This document shows positions 15,978 to 22,078 of a stretch of DNA of 52,181 bases, piece by piece. The stretch lies in the NCBI GenBank assembly GCA_017513965.1, contig JAFWMI010000299.1, positions 1 through 52,181 of the forward strand, read 5' to 3'. Below the pieces are notes generated by a model. The model searched no databases and had not been told where the DNA came from. It saw only the letters and a program-made list of their open reading frames with translations. The stretch comes from Atopobiaceae bacterium. Its GTDB lineage: Bacteria; Actinomycetota; Coriobacteriia; Coriobacteriales; Atopobiaceae. The position numbers and the translations under genes were made by a program. The number at the start of each line of letters is the position of its first letter. Positions within the stretch are counted from its first letter, which is position 1.

Positions 15978-16104
15978 GGTGAGCTACGTCACCATGCAAA
16001 CGCGCGAAACACGGCAAATCATGGTGAGCTAGGTCACCATGTAAGCCTGTTTTTGCCGTCAGCATGGTGAGCTACGTCACCATGTCATGGTGAGCTACGT
16101 CACC
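15978..16104. repeat. Four iterated palindromes GGTGA-GCTACG-TCACC (iteron-like)
   Basis: Copies lie at 15978-15996, 16020-16041, 16063-16084 and 16086-16104. Each has the arms GGTGA/TCACC around GCTACG (GCTAGG in the second), usually extended to CATGGTGA/TCACCATG. Starts are 45, 43 and 23 nt apart, and the last two overlap the 3' end of the winged-helix gene. Spaced identical palindromes beside a replication-like gene and an AT-rich stretch resemble an iteron origin; a regulator's operator cluster is the alternative. Confidence 0.75.
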
Positions 16105-16581
16105 TGCTTTTTGTTTTTTCGCCCTGTGCTCTTCGATTAGCATGTGTGTGCTTTTGAGTCCGTCTGGCATCGAGAACGCAGGCGTACCGTAGTGGTGCCA
16201 GCGTGAGGACAGGCGGTATAGGTTACGCTCCCGTGTAGCCAGCCCGCTAGAGACACAATCCACAAGACCGTGCGCTATCAGAGCCGCCATGTCACGCGCA
16301 AACCCTCGTTTGTCGCTTTGCCCATAGAGCCTGTACTTTGTTGTGTACAGCCCTCGATTCATGTAAAACAGTCGCTCGTCACCCTCGCCGCCATCAATGG
16401 CATTGTCACGCATAGCCGCACCGTGCGACTCACGACAACAGTACAAGTACAACGTCTTTTGCTTAGCCGTGAGGCTTGTGTACGCCTCGCTGTCTAGTAG
16501 ATCGTAATACATTGCTGCGAACCCGCTCTTGCCCTTCGGTCTGCGCTGCCAGCTTTTTACGGGTTGCTTGCGCCTTGGCAC
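16072..16581 (-). CDS. Winged-helix replication-initiator-like protein of the element
   Basis: The 169-residue basic protein contains FAAMYYDLLDSEAYTSLTAKQKTLYLYCCRE, which resembles the N-terminal winged-helix of phage replisome organisers and plasmid Rep proteins (F-x-x-hydrophobic-LL-S-x-A-x-x-L-S/T). The rest (GFARDMAALIAHGLVDCVSSG) continues the winged-helix pattern. The start is GTG at 16579-16581, preceded by GGGGAGGTGAGG. It is the last gene of the leftward operon, separated from the 68-residue gene by an attenuator-like hairpin. Four iterated palindromes overlap its 3' end. Replication initiation is inference; it could be only a DNA-binding regulator. Confidence 0.55.
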   Translation of the reverse strand: MPRRKQPVKSWQRRPKGKSGFAAMYYDLLDSEAYTSLTAKQKTLYLYCCRESHGAAMRDNAIDGGEGDERLFYMNRGLYTTKYRLYGQSDKRGFARDMAALIAHGLVDCVSSGLATRERNLYRLSSRWHHYGTPAFSMPDGLKSTHMLIEEHRAKKQKAGDVAHHDMVT

Positions 16582-16599
16582 TATGCCTCACCTCCCCAA

Positions 16600-16635
16600 C
16601 AAAATGCGGGTGGGACAAATGAACGCCCCACCCGC
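16600..16635 (-). terminator. Attenuator-like hairpin inside the element operon
   Basis: GCGGGTGGG (16606-16614) pairs with CCCACCCGC (16627-16635) with a 12-nt loop. On the minus strand ATTTTGTT follows. It lies just before the ribosome site of the winged-helix gene, so it could limit read-through into that gene. Confidence 0.6.
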
Positions 16636-16651
16636 TCGAATCGCACGGCGG

Positions 16652-16858
16652 CTAAACCTCGCGCAACTCCTGTACGAGACTCCTTAGGTCGTTGCGCGCC
16701 ACTGCGGCATTGGTGTAGTGGTCGATTGCGAACGCATCGCTACGCATCGACTCGGCATCGAGTACCACCGACATACGGTCAATGATTGCGTCGAGACGGT
16801 CGGCTATCGCGCAGCCATTGACGTTGGCGTTTCGTGTAAGCGTGTTTGTATTTGCCAT
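16652..16858 (-). CDS. Small hypothetical protein of the element (68 aa)
   Basis: The product MANTNTLTRNANVNGCAIADRL... is a short, acidic, probably helical protein (AIADRLDAIIDRMSVVLDAES). I recognise no family. The ATG at 16856-16858 follows AGGGGAAAAG; a longer in-frame version would overlap the preceding gene and has no better site. It lies in the leftward operon between the 180-residue unknown gene and the replication-like gene. Confidence 0.6.
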   Translation of the reverse strand: MANTNTLTRNANVNGCAIADRLDAIIDRMSVVLDAESMRSDAFAIDHYTNAAVARNDLRSLVQELREV

Positions 16859-16928
16859 CTTTTCCCCTTTCGGTTTGCACCCTATTGGCACGAACCATTC
16901 GTAAACTTGCTTGCGTATACCCGTTCGG

Positions 16929-17471
16929 CTATCGCTCTTCAGCAATTCGCGCAAGCTCTCCAAGCAGTGGATGCAGCGCGGGAATGTCCCAAACGCACGG
17001 ATTCATTCGTAGCTTGTCCGCCTTGTCGGGGTGCAGGATTGCCAGCGTTCGAGCGATAACGGGATTCAAGTCGTTTGACAGGCGAACGCGACGCTTTTGC
17101 CGTTGTCCCTGCAAGTCCCGAATGCCGACAAAACGCAAGTGATACACCAGCACGTTTCCCGAAACCTCGTTGTCGTTGGCTGTCTCGGCAAGCTCAAGGA
17201 ACCCGCCCTCAAACCACCGAAACACGTTGGGGTTCGATTTGAACCACTCGCGCAATCGTGGGTATTTCACAAGCCTTGCCTTACTCACGTCTGCCTCGGC
17301 ATAGACTCGCCCTGTTTGGTCGGCATATTCCTCGTTGGCCTCGTCGGTGGTATCATTGGTGCCAGCGTCCGAACCATTGAGTTTAAATCGGCTCATTTGG
17401 TTCTCGTTCTGTCCGTCGTGCTGCTCTCCGCCAAGATTGCCAGCACGACGGGGTTCTTTATCTCTAGGCAT
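16929..17471 (-). CDS. Hypothetical element protein (180 aa)
   Basis: The first 55 residues are polar and disordered-looking (NLGGEQHDGQNENQ, DAGTNDTTDEANEE). The rest is a compact domain with KYPRLREWFKSNPNVFRWFEGGFLELAE, VLVYHLRFVGIRDLQGQRQKRRVRLSNDLNPVIARTLAILHPDKADKLRMNP. I recognise no family; the repeated Trp/Phe and basic patch may indicate nucleic-acid binding. AGGGG precedes the ATG, and it follows the 55-residue gene by 2 nt, so the two are translationally coupled. As the largest unknown in a very small element it is a good candidate for its special function. Confidence 0.7.
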   Translation of the reverse strand: MPRDKEPRRAGNLGGEQHDGQNENQMSRFKLNGSDAGTNDTTDEANEEYADQTGRVYAEADVSKARLVKYPRLREWFKSNPNVFRWFEGGFLELAETANDNEVSGNVLVYHLRFVGIRDLQGQRQKRRVRLSNDLNPVIARTLAILHPDKADKLRMNPCVWDIPALHPLLGELARIAEER

Positions 17472-17473
17472 CT

Positions 17474-17641
17474 TTACCCCTGTTCCTTAGTACCACTGGC
17501 TAACACCTCAAGAGCCAGTGCGTTTATCTCGGTCGCAATCCAGATTGCGTGTAGCGACGGCTTGCCCTCTTGATCGTCGAGCAAAATACGTGCGGCCTCG
17601 ATTAGCTTGTTGGTCGCGATGTGGTAATTCGTTCTGCGCAC
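17474..17641 (-). CDS. Small hypothetical protein with GTG start (55 aa)
   Basis: Reading from GTG at 17639-17641 to TAA at 17474-17476 gives RRTNYHIATNKLIEAARILL..., ending LALEVLASGTKEQG. The preceding gene stops 1 nt upstream, and its last codons (GGAGGTGTAG) supply the ribosome site. The next gene starts 2 nt after the stop. Such tight packing supports that it is real. It looks helical; no family recognised. Confidence 0.65.
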   Translation of the reverse strand: MRRTNYHIATNKLIEAARILLDDQEGKPSLHAIWIATEINALALEVLASGTKEQG

Positions 17642-17642
17642 C

Positions 17643-17867
17643 CTACACCTCCAAGCCTAGAACGTCGTGCAAGAAGTAGTCGCGTGGCACACGCCACGTG
17701 TTACCAACTCGCACGCCTTTGATGGTGCCTCGCTCAAGTTGGTTAAGGATGTGCCGCCTCGAACAGTTGGCAATCTCAGCTACCTCATTGGTCTTGAGCA
17801 TCACGGCTAGGTCGGTGGTGCTCGTGCGTGGCGTGGTAGGGATGTACCCTACTGCGGATTGGCCCAT
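17643..17867 (-). CDS. HTH_17 (MerR-like) excisionase-type DNA-binding protein
   Basis: The 74-residue protein contains LKTNEVAEIANCSRRHILNQLERGTIKGVRVGNTWRVPRDYF, the standard helix-turn-helix 17 / excisionase signature. Such proteins bind DNA as small winged-helix units and act as recombination directionality factors or regulators in integrative elements. The start at 17865-17867 follows AAGGGGG. It is the first gene of the leftward operon and has a GAGTGG-GAAA-CCACTC palindrome 22-38 nt upstream. Its place far from the integrase is unusual for a classical xis. Confidence 0.85.
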   Translation of the reverse strand: MGQSAVGYIPTTPRTSTTDLAVMLKTNEVAEIANCSRRHILNQLERGTIKGVRVGNTWRVPRDYFLHDVLGLEV

Positions 17868-18175
17868 ATGCCATTCCCCCTTTGGTCGTGAGTGGGAAAC
17901 CACTCAGATTGCATTACGCGAAACTCGTGCTTCGCTCGGCATGCAATTTACATCAGGGAATGTAACGAATCAAGCCGTCTACCTGCGGTTATAACTAAAT
18001 GCGTGCGCATTGTAATGGGCGTTTTGGGCATGTGCGTGCGCTTGTGTCGCGCATGCCACGGCAACATGCGACTATGGCTGGCGTTCGTGCGCGACGAACT
18101 GCCGCGATTGTCTCGTTAGGTTCCGTTCCGTCGCGCAGAGGATATGATTTTGATAGTTAACAATCTGGTAACAAA
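17868..18175. other. Intergenic region with operon promoter and operators
   Basis: This holds the upstream region of the leftward operon. A palindrome GAGTGG-GAAA-CCACTC lies at 17890-17905 and a TACCTGCGG motif at 17980-17988. The rest (18000-18175) shows no gene; the HTH regulator gene ends at 18176. Confidence 0.5.
17890..17905. promoter_or_regulatory. Palindromic operator candidate upstream of the excisionase-like gene
   Basis: GAGTGG and CCACTC flank GAAA. The centre is about 30 nt upstream of the start codon, overlapping where the promoter or 5' end should be, and could be bound by the element's HTH regulator. Confidence 0.5.
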
Positions 18176-18700
18176 TCAGCTCAGGTCGATGTAATCCCAG
18201 CTCTTGCAGCGGTCTATGACGTCTCTTAGCTGTTCGCTCAAAAGCTCGCACGCCATCGCATGCCCTTCCTCGCGCCCACCGCTCTCAACTGCGCAAACCA
18301 TTTGCAGCACTGTTCTTTGCTGCTCTTCGTCGAGCGTAAGGAAGTGTGCGACTAGCTCAAGCGTTCGCGCCTTTGCCGCCTCAAACGTCGCATCGAAACA
18401 CTTTGCTGCGTCATGGTCGTACCCAAGAAACTCGTCCGTCAGTCTGCCCATGTCCGCATTCAAACCGTTGCACACTCGCATGTAAACGCCATACGTCATG
18501 AGGTGCGGGTGCCTGAATGCGTTGCATGAGCGTAGCGTACTCTCTGGTACTCCCGTTGTGTTCGCCAACTGCCGCTGTGAGGTTATGCCGCACTCATCGT
18601 AGAGCCTCGTTAGCACCTCGTCCCACTTGTCCGCGCTCTCCTGCGTTCCACCGCCCCAAACCTCATAGAGCCGCCTGTTGTGTATCGGGTTCCGTACCAT
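18176..18700 (-). CDS. HTH regulator of the element (XRE-like, probable repressor)
   Basis: The 174-residue protein has SADKWDEVLTRLYDECGITSQRQLANTTGVPESTLRSCNAFRHPHLMTYGVYMRVCNGL, a helix-turn-helix of the XRE/Cro type (SQRQLANTTGVPESTL as helices 2-3). A helical C-terminal region with FLTLDEEQQRTVLQMVCAVESGG may dimerise. GGGAGC precedes the ATG. Its position between the leftward operon and the integrase side suggests a maintenance repressor; the palindrome at 17890 would be a target. The family match is moderate. Confidence 0.65.
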   Translation of the reverse strand: MVRNPIHNRRLYEVWGGGTQESADKWDEVLTRLYDECGITSQRQLANTTGVPESTLRSCNAFRHPHLMTYGVYMRVCNGLNADMGRLTDEFLGYDHDAAKCFDATFEAAKARTLELVAHFLTLDEEQQRTVLQMVCAVESGGREEGHAMACELLSEQLRDVIDRCKSWDYIDLS

Positions 18701-18743
18701 GCGAAACGCTCCCAGCTATGGCGGGGTTCTTTGCTACAATGAG

Positions 18744-18830
18744 GGTGCGGGTCACCACACACAACCACAGCCCGCACCACACAGACGCGACACGCAGCCC
18801 GCCACGGCCTCCACGTGTCGCGTTGTCTTT
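18744..18830. repeat. Two adjacent GC-rich inverted repeats
   Basis: GGTGCGGG (18744-18751) pairs with CCCGCACC (18771-18778), and ACGCGACACG pairs with CGTGTCGCGT in the following 50 nt. They lie between the HTH regulator start (18700) and the stop of the 57-residue gene (18840). They may end the leftward transcript, or belong to a small plus-strand RNA, since TACAAT at 18735-18740 precedes them. Confidence 0.5.
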
Positions 18831-18839
18831 ATATCGCCG

Positions 18840-19013
18840 TTATACTTCAAGTTCAACTATGGAGCCAACCGCTGTTATGCCTTCCACCACGCTGCTAAGG
18901 AAGTATCGCGGTACCTCTAGTATGCCACCTTGGTACAACGTCTCACCTTCCTCGTTGTAGATACGCACCTCACTGCTAACATACATCACGTTAATTACGT
19001 CTTTCACGATCAT
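18840..19013 (-). CDS. Small hypothetical protein of the element (57 aa)
   Basis: The frame from ATG 19011-19013 to TAA gives MIVKDVINVMYVSSEVRIYN, then EEGETLYQGGILEVPRYF and a C-terminus GSIVELEV. CAGGAGGTTACAA is an almost ideal ribosome site. The alternating pattern suggests a small beta-rich protein; similar short proteins (M-x-V-K-D-hydrophobic, EVRIYD-type strand, final short strand) are, from memory, common in phages and integrative elements with no known function. It is transcribed leftward from just beside the integrase 3' end. Confidence 0.75.
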   Translation of the reverse strand: MIVKDVINVMYVSSEVRIYNEEGETLYQGGILEVPRYFLSSVVEGITAVGSIVELEV

Positions 19014-19066
19014 TTGTAACCTCCTGTATTTGACTGTCGAATATTGCCAACGTCTCTAAGCCGTTT

Positions 19067-19125
19067 TAACGGGTTAGAATGCAAGCGAATGCATTAGAAT
19101 ACGTTTTGGTTTCTTAAACCCGTTA
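19067..19125. promoter_or_regulatory. Inverted repeat TAACGGGTT/AACCCGTTA between integrase and small gene
   Basis: Arms at 19067-19075 and 19117-19125 are 41 nt apart, upstream of the 57-residue gene and downstream of the integrase stop. A TACCTGCGG motif follows at 19148-19156. It may be an operator pair for DNA looping. Confidence 0.45.
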
Positions 19126-19206
19126 GAAACGCTTACAACAAGCCGTTTACCTGCGGAAACGCGCAGCCGCCCACACAGTACGGTATGGGCGGATGTTGGT
19201 AGTTGG

Positions 19207-20445
19207 CTATCCTTCGGTGCCAGTTGCCCTTATGGTGATAACGGGTGCGTCAGCGTTTGGGCGCATGTATGCGCCGCTGTGTTCGGCGGCTGCTTTCTTT
19301 CCGGTGCGCAACGCACTTGCATATGTGTCCACGGTCATTTGCGTGGAGCTGTGTCCTGCGTTGTCGGCAACGTCGCGAACGCTTGCACCCGTCGCAAGCT
19401 GTGCGGTTACGAAGCTGTGTCGCAGTGCGTGGAAGTTGACGCGCTCCCCAGACGTCCCCACAAGTCCCCACGCGCTAGACAGGCTTGCCCACTGTCGGCT
19501 AATAACCGTAGGCACAGCCCAGCCGCCATCGACGTTGCCGCAAACGTACAGCTCATCAAAACCAGTGATGCAGTTGTCGCGCTGCTCAAGCATCATGTTG
19601 CGCCGCCTCTTGAGCATGTCGGCAAGTTGGTTTGTGTCGAAGTCCACCACGCGAACCTTACCCGTCTTTGTTGACTTGTAATAGCTCCCGCCCTTGCCAA
19701 CTCCGATTGCGCCGCGAACGGTGATTGTGCCCGCCTCAAAGTCAACGTCACGCCAACGAAGTGCGCACGCCTCCGCACAGCGCAGCCCACAATGCAGGGC
19801 AATGTAAGACGCAACAACAACGGGTGTTGTCTGCATCGACTCAAGCTGTGCCGTCACGTATTGCATGCCTTCCCTTGTGAGGCTGTTCGGCTCCTTCTTT
19901 GGCATTGATGGCGGGGTGACACGTGCAACGGGATTAACGTCTACGACTTCCTCCTTAATGGCATACTCAAAGACCAGGTGCAAAAGACGGTGACATTTGC
20001 GCACTTGGTAGACGCTCATGCCCTTCTCAAGCTGCCTACGCTCCCATTCGCGAACCTGCTTTGTGGTTACGTCGCACAAAGCAACCTCCCCAATGCTGCC
20101 AAGACGTGCGATGGACTTGCGATAATCCAAGACGGTTGAGCGCTCAAGCATGCGCATGCCATCAACTTGCACGCTCTCACGCATGGCAATGTATGCCTCT
20201 GCATACTCCGCAACGCTTATCTTGGCTTGCTCAGGCTTTGCCGCCTCTGCGTTCATCTCATCATGCCAGATGTGCAAAGCCTTGGTTGCCTGTGTCTTGG
20301 TGCGAACCTCGGCACCAAACGTCTTTGCGGTCTGCTTCCATTTGCCGTCTGCATCCTTGTACTTCAAAACGCCCTTCCACGCCCTGCGCTTGCCGTCCTT
20401 GCCCTTTACCTCCCGCAACATTGAGCTTGTGTACTTTGCCGCCAT
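19207..20445 (-). CDS. int: Tyrosine site-specific integrase
   Basis: The 412-residue protein has an N-terminal arm-binding-type domain (about 1-60), a SAM-like core-binding domain (about 75-175) and a catalytic domain. Catalytic residues are visible: Arg222 (GLRCAEACALRW), His339 and Arg342 (FHALRHSF), His365 (GHSS) and nucleophile Tyr375 (VDTYAS). It should recombine the 56-bp att sites in tRNA-Phe. GGAGG lies 7 nt before the ATG at 20443-20445; the frame is open 14 codons upstream through the repeat array, which argues against the longer start. Its 5' end faces attR, 169 bp away. Confidence 0.95.
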   Translation of the reverse strand: MAAKYTSSMLREVKGKDGKRRAWKGVLKYKDADGKWKQTAKTFGAEVRTKTQATKALHIWHDEMNAEAAKPEQAKISVAEYAEAYIAMRESVQVDGMRMLERSTVLDYRKSIARLGSIGEVALCDVTTKQVREWERRQLEKGMSVYQVRKCHRLLHLVFEYAIKEEVVDVNPVARVTPPSMPKKEPNSLTREGMQYVTAQLESMQTTPVVVASYIALHCGLRCAEACALRWRDVDFEAGTITVRGAIGVGKGGSYYKSTKTGKVRVVDFDTNQLADMLKRRRNMMLEQRDNCITGFDELYVCGNVDGGWAVPTVISRQWASLSSAWGLVGTSGERVNFHALRHSFVTAQLATGASVRDVADNAGHSSTQMTVDTYASALRTGKKAAAEHSGAYMRPNADAPVITIRATGTEG

Positions 20446-20465
20446 CTCTTTGCCTCCGTCCGAAT

Positions 20466-20503
20466 TGGCACCACACGCTAGCACCAAACTAGCACCACAA
20501 GGA
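20466..20503 (+). repeat. Right array of GCACCA motifs (probable integrase arm sites)
   Basis: Three GCACCA units at 20468, 20481 and 20492 closely match the left array at 15405-15443, including TGGCACCACAC at the start. They overlap the integrase promoter region, so integrase could regulate itself by binding here. Confidence 0.6.
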
Positions 20504-20586
20504 CACAGTACAGCATTCCCGTGATTCTCACAAGTACACGTTATGCCAGATAAAGCAGGGTATATGTTCCATATATTCCAACCGTT

Positions 20587-20595
20587 TACCTGCGG
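20587..20595 (+). repeat. TACCTGCGG motif family
   Basis: TACCTGCGG recurs at 17980-17988, 19148-19156 and 20587-20595 on the plus strand (the first two inside CAAGCCGTYTACCTGCGG), at 15354-15362 on the minus strand touching attL, and as AACCTGCGG at 15718-15726 on the minus strand. A shorter TACCTGC is at 15380. It is confined to the element as far as I can see, so it is likely bound by an element protein such as the excisionase-like protein. Confidence 0.65.
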
Positions 20596-20613
20596 TTTTG
20601 TCGTATCGAAGTT

Positions 20614-20669
20614 CTGAAAATCCCTGTGTCAGGGGTTCGACTCCCTTCCCAGCCACCAGTGATTCTCCG
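20614..20669 (+). repeat. attR, 56-bp direct repeat
   Basis: Identical copy of 15301-15356, containing the tRNA-Phe 3' half but not the 5' half, so no tRNA is made from here. Confidence 0.95.
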
Positions 20670-20699
20670 AGGTCAGGGCTTCGCGCTCTGGCCTTTTTT
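20670..20699 (+). terminator. Displaced terminator of tRNA-Phe
   Basis: GGTCAGGGC pairs with GCTCTGGCC (two G-U pairs) over TTCGC, followed by TTTTTT. It directly follows attR, so before integration it ended the tRNA-Phe transcript; the insertion moved it 5.3 kb away. Confidence 0.85.
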
Positions 20700-20721
20700 A
20701 TTATCGTGTCACCTTGCTTCC

Positions 20722-20741
20722 GGTCCCGCTCGCGCGGGACC
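20722..20741. terminator. Hairpin beyond attR
   Basis: GGTCCCGC pairs with GCGGGACC over a 4-nt loop. It lies 10 nt past the stop of the small hydrophobic ORF on the minus strand and could end that transcript, though no T-tract follows. Confidence 0.4.
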
Positions 20742-20750
20742 TTAGGCTGG

Positions 20751-20852
20751 TCAATGCAGCTTGCGTATCGCTTTGATGGCTTCCCATATAATCATCAGCG
20801 GAAGTATCAGCGGACTGAATATGAGTGCAAAGAGCAGTATTACTAGAATCAT
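20751..20852 (-). CDS. Putative 33-aa hydrophobic peptide
   Basis: ATG 20850-20852 to TGA 20751-20753 encodes MILVILLFALIFSPLILPLM then a short charged tail IRKLH. This is one membrane helix plus a basic end. GAGGTG lies 4 nt upstream, and the ATG overlaps the stop of a preceding 22-residue frame (ATGA). It could be a small membrane protein or a type I toxin-like peptide. No antisense RNA was identified. Confidence 0.4.
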   Translation of the reverse strand: MILVILLFALIFSPLILPLMIIWEAIKAIRKLH

Positions 20853-20917
20853 GGCCACACCTCGTACGGGTCGGCGTTTTCTATCAGCTCCCGATACTGC
20901 GGGGTTCTGGTGATCAT
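20849..20917 (-). CDS. Putative 22-aa frame upstream of the hydrophobic peptide
   Basis: MITRTPQYRELIENADPYEV plus WP, ending in the ATGA overlap with the next frame. It lies 25 nt after the HAD gene's stop. There is no clear ribosome site, so it may be a coupled leader or a remnant of a longer gene. Confidence 0.25.
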   Translation of the reverse strand: MITRTPQYRELIENADPYEVWP

Positions 20918-20942
20918 GCGTATGGCGTCAACGTATTGCCTG

Positions 20943-21800
20943 CTAGACGCACATAAAGGCGGGCAGTATGTCCTCGGTGCCACGCTCATTGCACAGCCGT
21001 GCCGCTTCGGCGATCTGCTCGAGGGCGATGGCAACGCCGTCCTCAGCCGAAGCGCCCACATGCCAGCGTGCGGCACGTGTGGCCGATTCGTTGGCGTTGG
21101 CCACGGCGCAGGAGTTGGGAATGTACTCCAGCATCGAGAGGTCGTTATCGGCATCTCCAAACACACAAACCTCGTCGAGCGAGAGCCTAAGCGTCTTGAT
21201 GAGCTGCTTGATTCCCTCAACCTTGCTCCATCCGCGGATAGACACGTCCATCCAGTTGCTTACCGTGTTCAAGAAATCGAACATCGGGAAGGATGACTGC
21301 AGCTCGGCCTGTAAGTCAGCGAGCGCCTCATCGCCAGCGAGGCAAATGATGCCTGCCTTGGCCACGGGGTAGACGGGCAGTGTCTCGTGCCACATGCCTC
21401 CCGCCATAAACGCGCGGTCGTACATGGAACCCATCTCTTCCTTAGACACCCCAATCCAATCACCGAGCCCGTCGGAACGATAGGTAACGAAAGCGCAGCC
21501 AGGCCTTTTTGCCACCATCTGGGCCACCTGACGCAAGGGCGCGTCATCGAGGTTTCTCTCGAAGACAAGGGAGCGTAGGTAGTACACCTTCTGGCCGTTC
21601 ACCGCCACCGCCGTGTTGTAGCAGCTGCGGTCCCCGCCAAAGAAGCCCGCGAGTTCGGAGCGATCGCGCCCGGTGGTCGGGCCAAAGTCCACACCCTGTT
21701 CCTGGCAAGCATGAATCGCGTTGACGGTTCGCGGAGAGACGCGTTCCCGCCCAAAGGGAATGAGCGTGTTGTCCATATCCGAAAGAGCAAGCTTAATCAT
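20943..21800 (-). CDS. HAD-family hydrolase (Cof-like phosphatase)
   Basis: The 285-residue protein starts with MIKLALSDMDNTLIPFG (motif I), has PTTGRDRSEL (motif II region), and ends with KVEGIKQLIKTLRLSLDEVCVFGDADNDLSMLEYI (motifs III and IV). It is a Mg-dependent sugar-phosphate-type phosphatase with a C2 cap. GGAAGGAGA precedes the ATG at 21798-21800. It differs clearly from the HAD gene at 9421. The upstream region carries two inverted repeats that may regulate it. Confidence 0.9.
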   Translation of the reverse strand: MIKLALSDMDNTLIPFGRERVSPRTVNAIHACQEQGVDFGPTTGRDRSELAGFFGGDRSCYNTAVAVNGQKVYYLRSLVFERNLDDAPLRQVAQMVAKRPGCAFVTYRSDGLGDWIGVSKEEMGSMYDRAFMAGGMWHETLPVYPVAKAGIICLAGDEALADLQAELQSSFPMFDFLNTVSNWMDVSIRGWSKVEGIKQLIKTLRLSLDEVCVFGDADNDLSMLEYIPNSCAVANANESATRAARWHVGASAEDGVAIALEQIAEAARLCNERGTEDILPAFMCV

Positions 21801-21845
21801 GGAGATCTCCTTCCGCCAGAGCCAGTTCCATAACCATACCATTAT

Positions 21846-21863
21846 GTCTGGACCATTCCAGAC
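21846..21863. promoter_or_regulatory. Palindromic operator candidate upstream of the HAD gene
   Basis: GTCTGGA and TCCAGAC are separated by CCAT, 46-63 nt upstream of the HAD start codon, where a promoter is expected. Confidence 0.45.
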
Positions 21864-21915
21864 AGGGGCAAAACGATTGACCAGCAACCACTTGTAACTG
21901 TTACCGGTGGCACGC

Positions 21916-21946
21916 ATTACGCACAATGCGCCGAATTGTGCGTAAT
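21916..21946. repeat. Perfect 12-bp inverted repeat
   Basis: ATTACGCACAAT (21916-21927) and ATTGTGCGTAAT (21935-21946) flank a 7-nt spacer. It has the size of an operator or a terminator stem; there is no T-tract. Confidence 0.7.
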
Positions 21947-22078
21947 TCTCTGCTGGACCGGCCGGCTGATGAGGCTCGGTGCCCCAGACGCACGCCCGGC
22001 AGACACTTCGCGCAATCCCACGTGGTCAATACGGCACGAAGAACCCATCCCCTAGCAGCCAGTGATAGGCCACTTTTG

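Larger units (their letters stand above)
15346..16071. other. 0.7-kb non-coding left end of the element
   Basis: No convincing gene is present on either strand. The region holds the left GCACCA and TACCTGCGG motif arrays (near 15354-15456 and 15719), an AT-rich stretch (near 15792-15805), a strong 10-bp stem-loop (15906-15933) and the first iterated palindromes. This composition fits an origin of replication, a transfer or packaging site, or both. Confidence 0.6.
15301..20669. mobile_element. 5.3-kb integrative element in tRNA-Phe
   Basis: A perfect 56-bp direct repeat starts in the anticodon loop of tRNA-Phe (15301-15356) and recurs at 20614-20669. The unit between them is 5313 bp. The tyrosine integrase gene sits at the right end next to the second repeat, and the minus-strand genes for an excisionase-like protein, an HTH regulator and a winged-helix replication-like protein lie inside. 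The displaced tRNA terminator remains beyond the right repeat, confirming the insertion. I see no capsid, portal, relaxase, FtsK-like or resistance gene. It may be a phage satellite, a minimal mobilisable element, or a decayed remnant; the tight operon argues against decay. Confidence 0.93.

Noticed and set aside
15978-16104. CRISPR-like array
   Set aside because: Only four short palindromic units with irregular spacing of 43-45 and 23 nt and no cas genes; fits iterons or operators instead.
18517-18960. 147-codon plus-strand frame between the HTH regulator and the integrase
   Set aside because: It runs over two GC-rich hairpins and is antisense to a well-started 57-aa gene; no ribosome site.
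20614-20669. Second tRNA-Phe gene
   Set aside because: Only the 3' 45 nt of the tRNA are present; the 5' acceptor strand and D-arm are missing, so it is attR.
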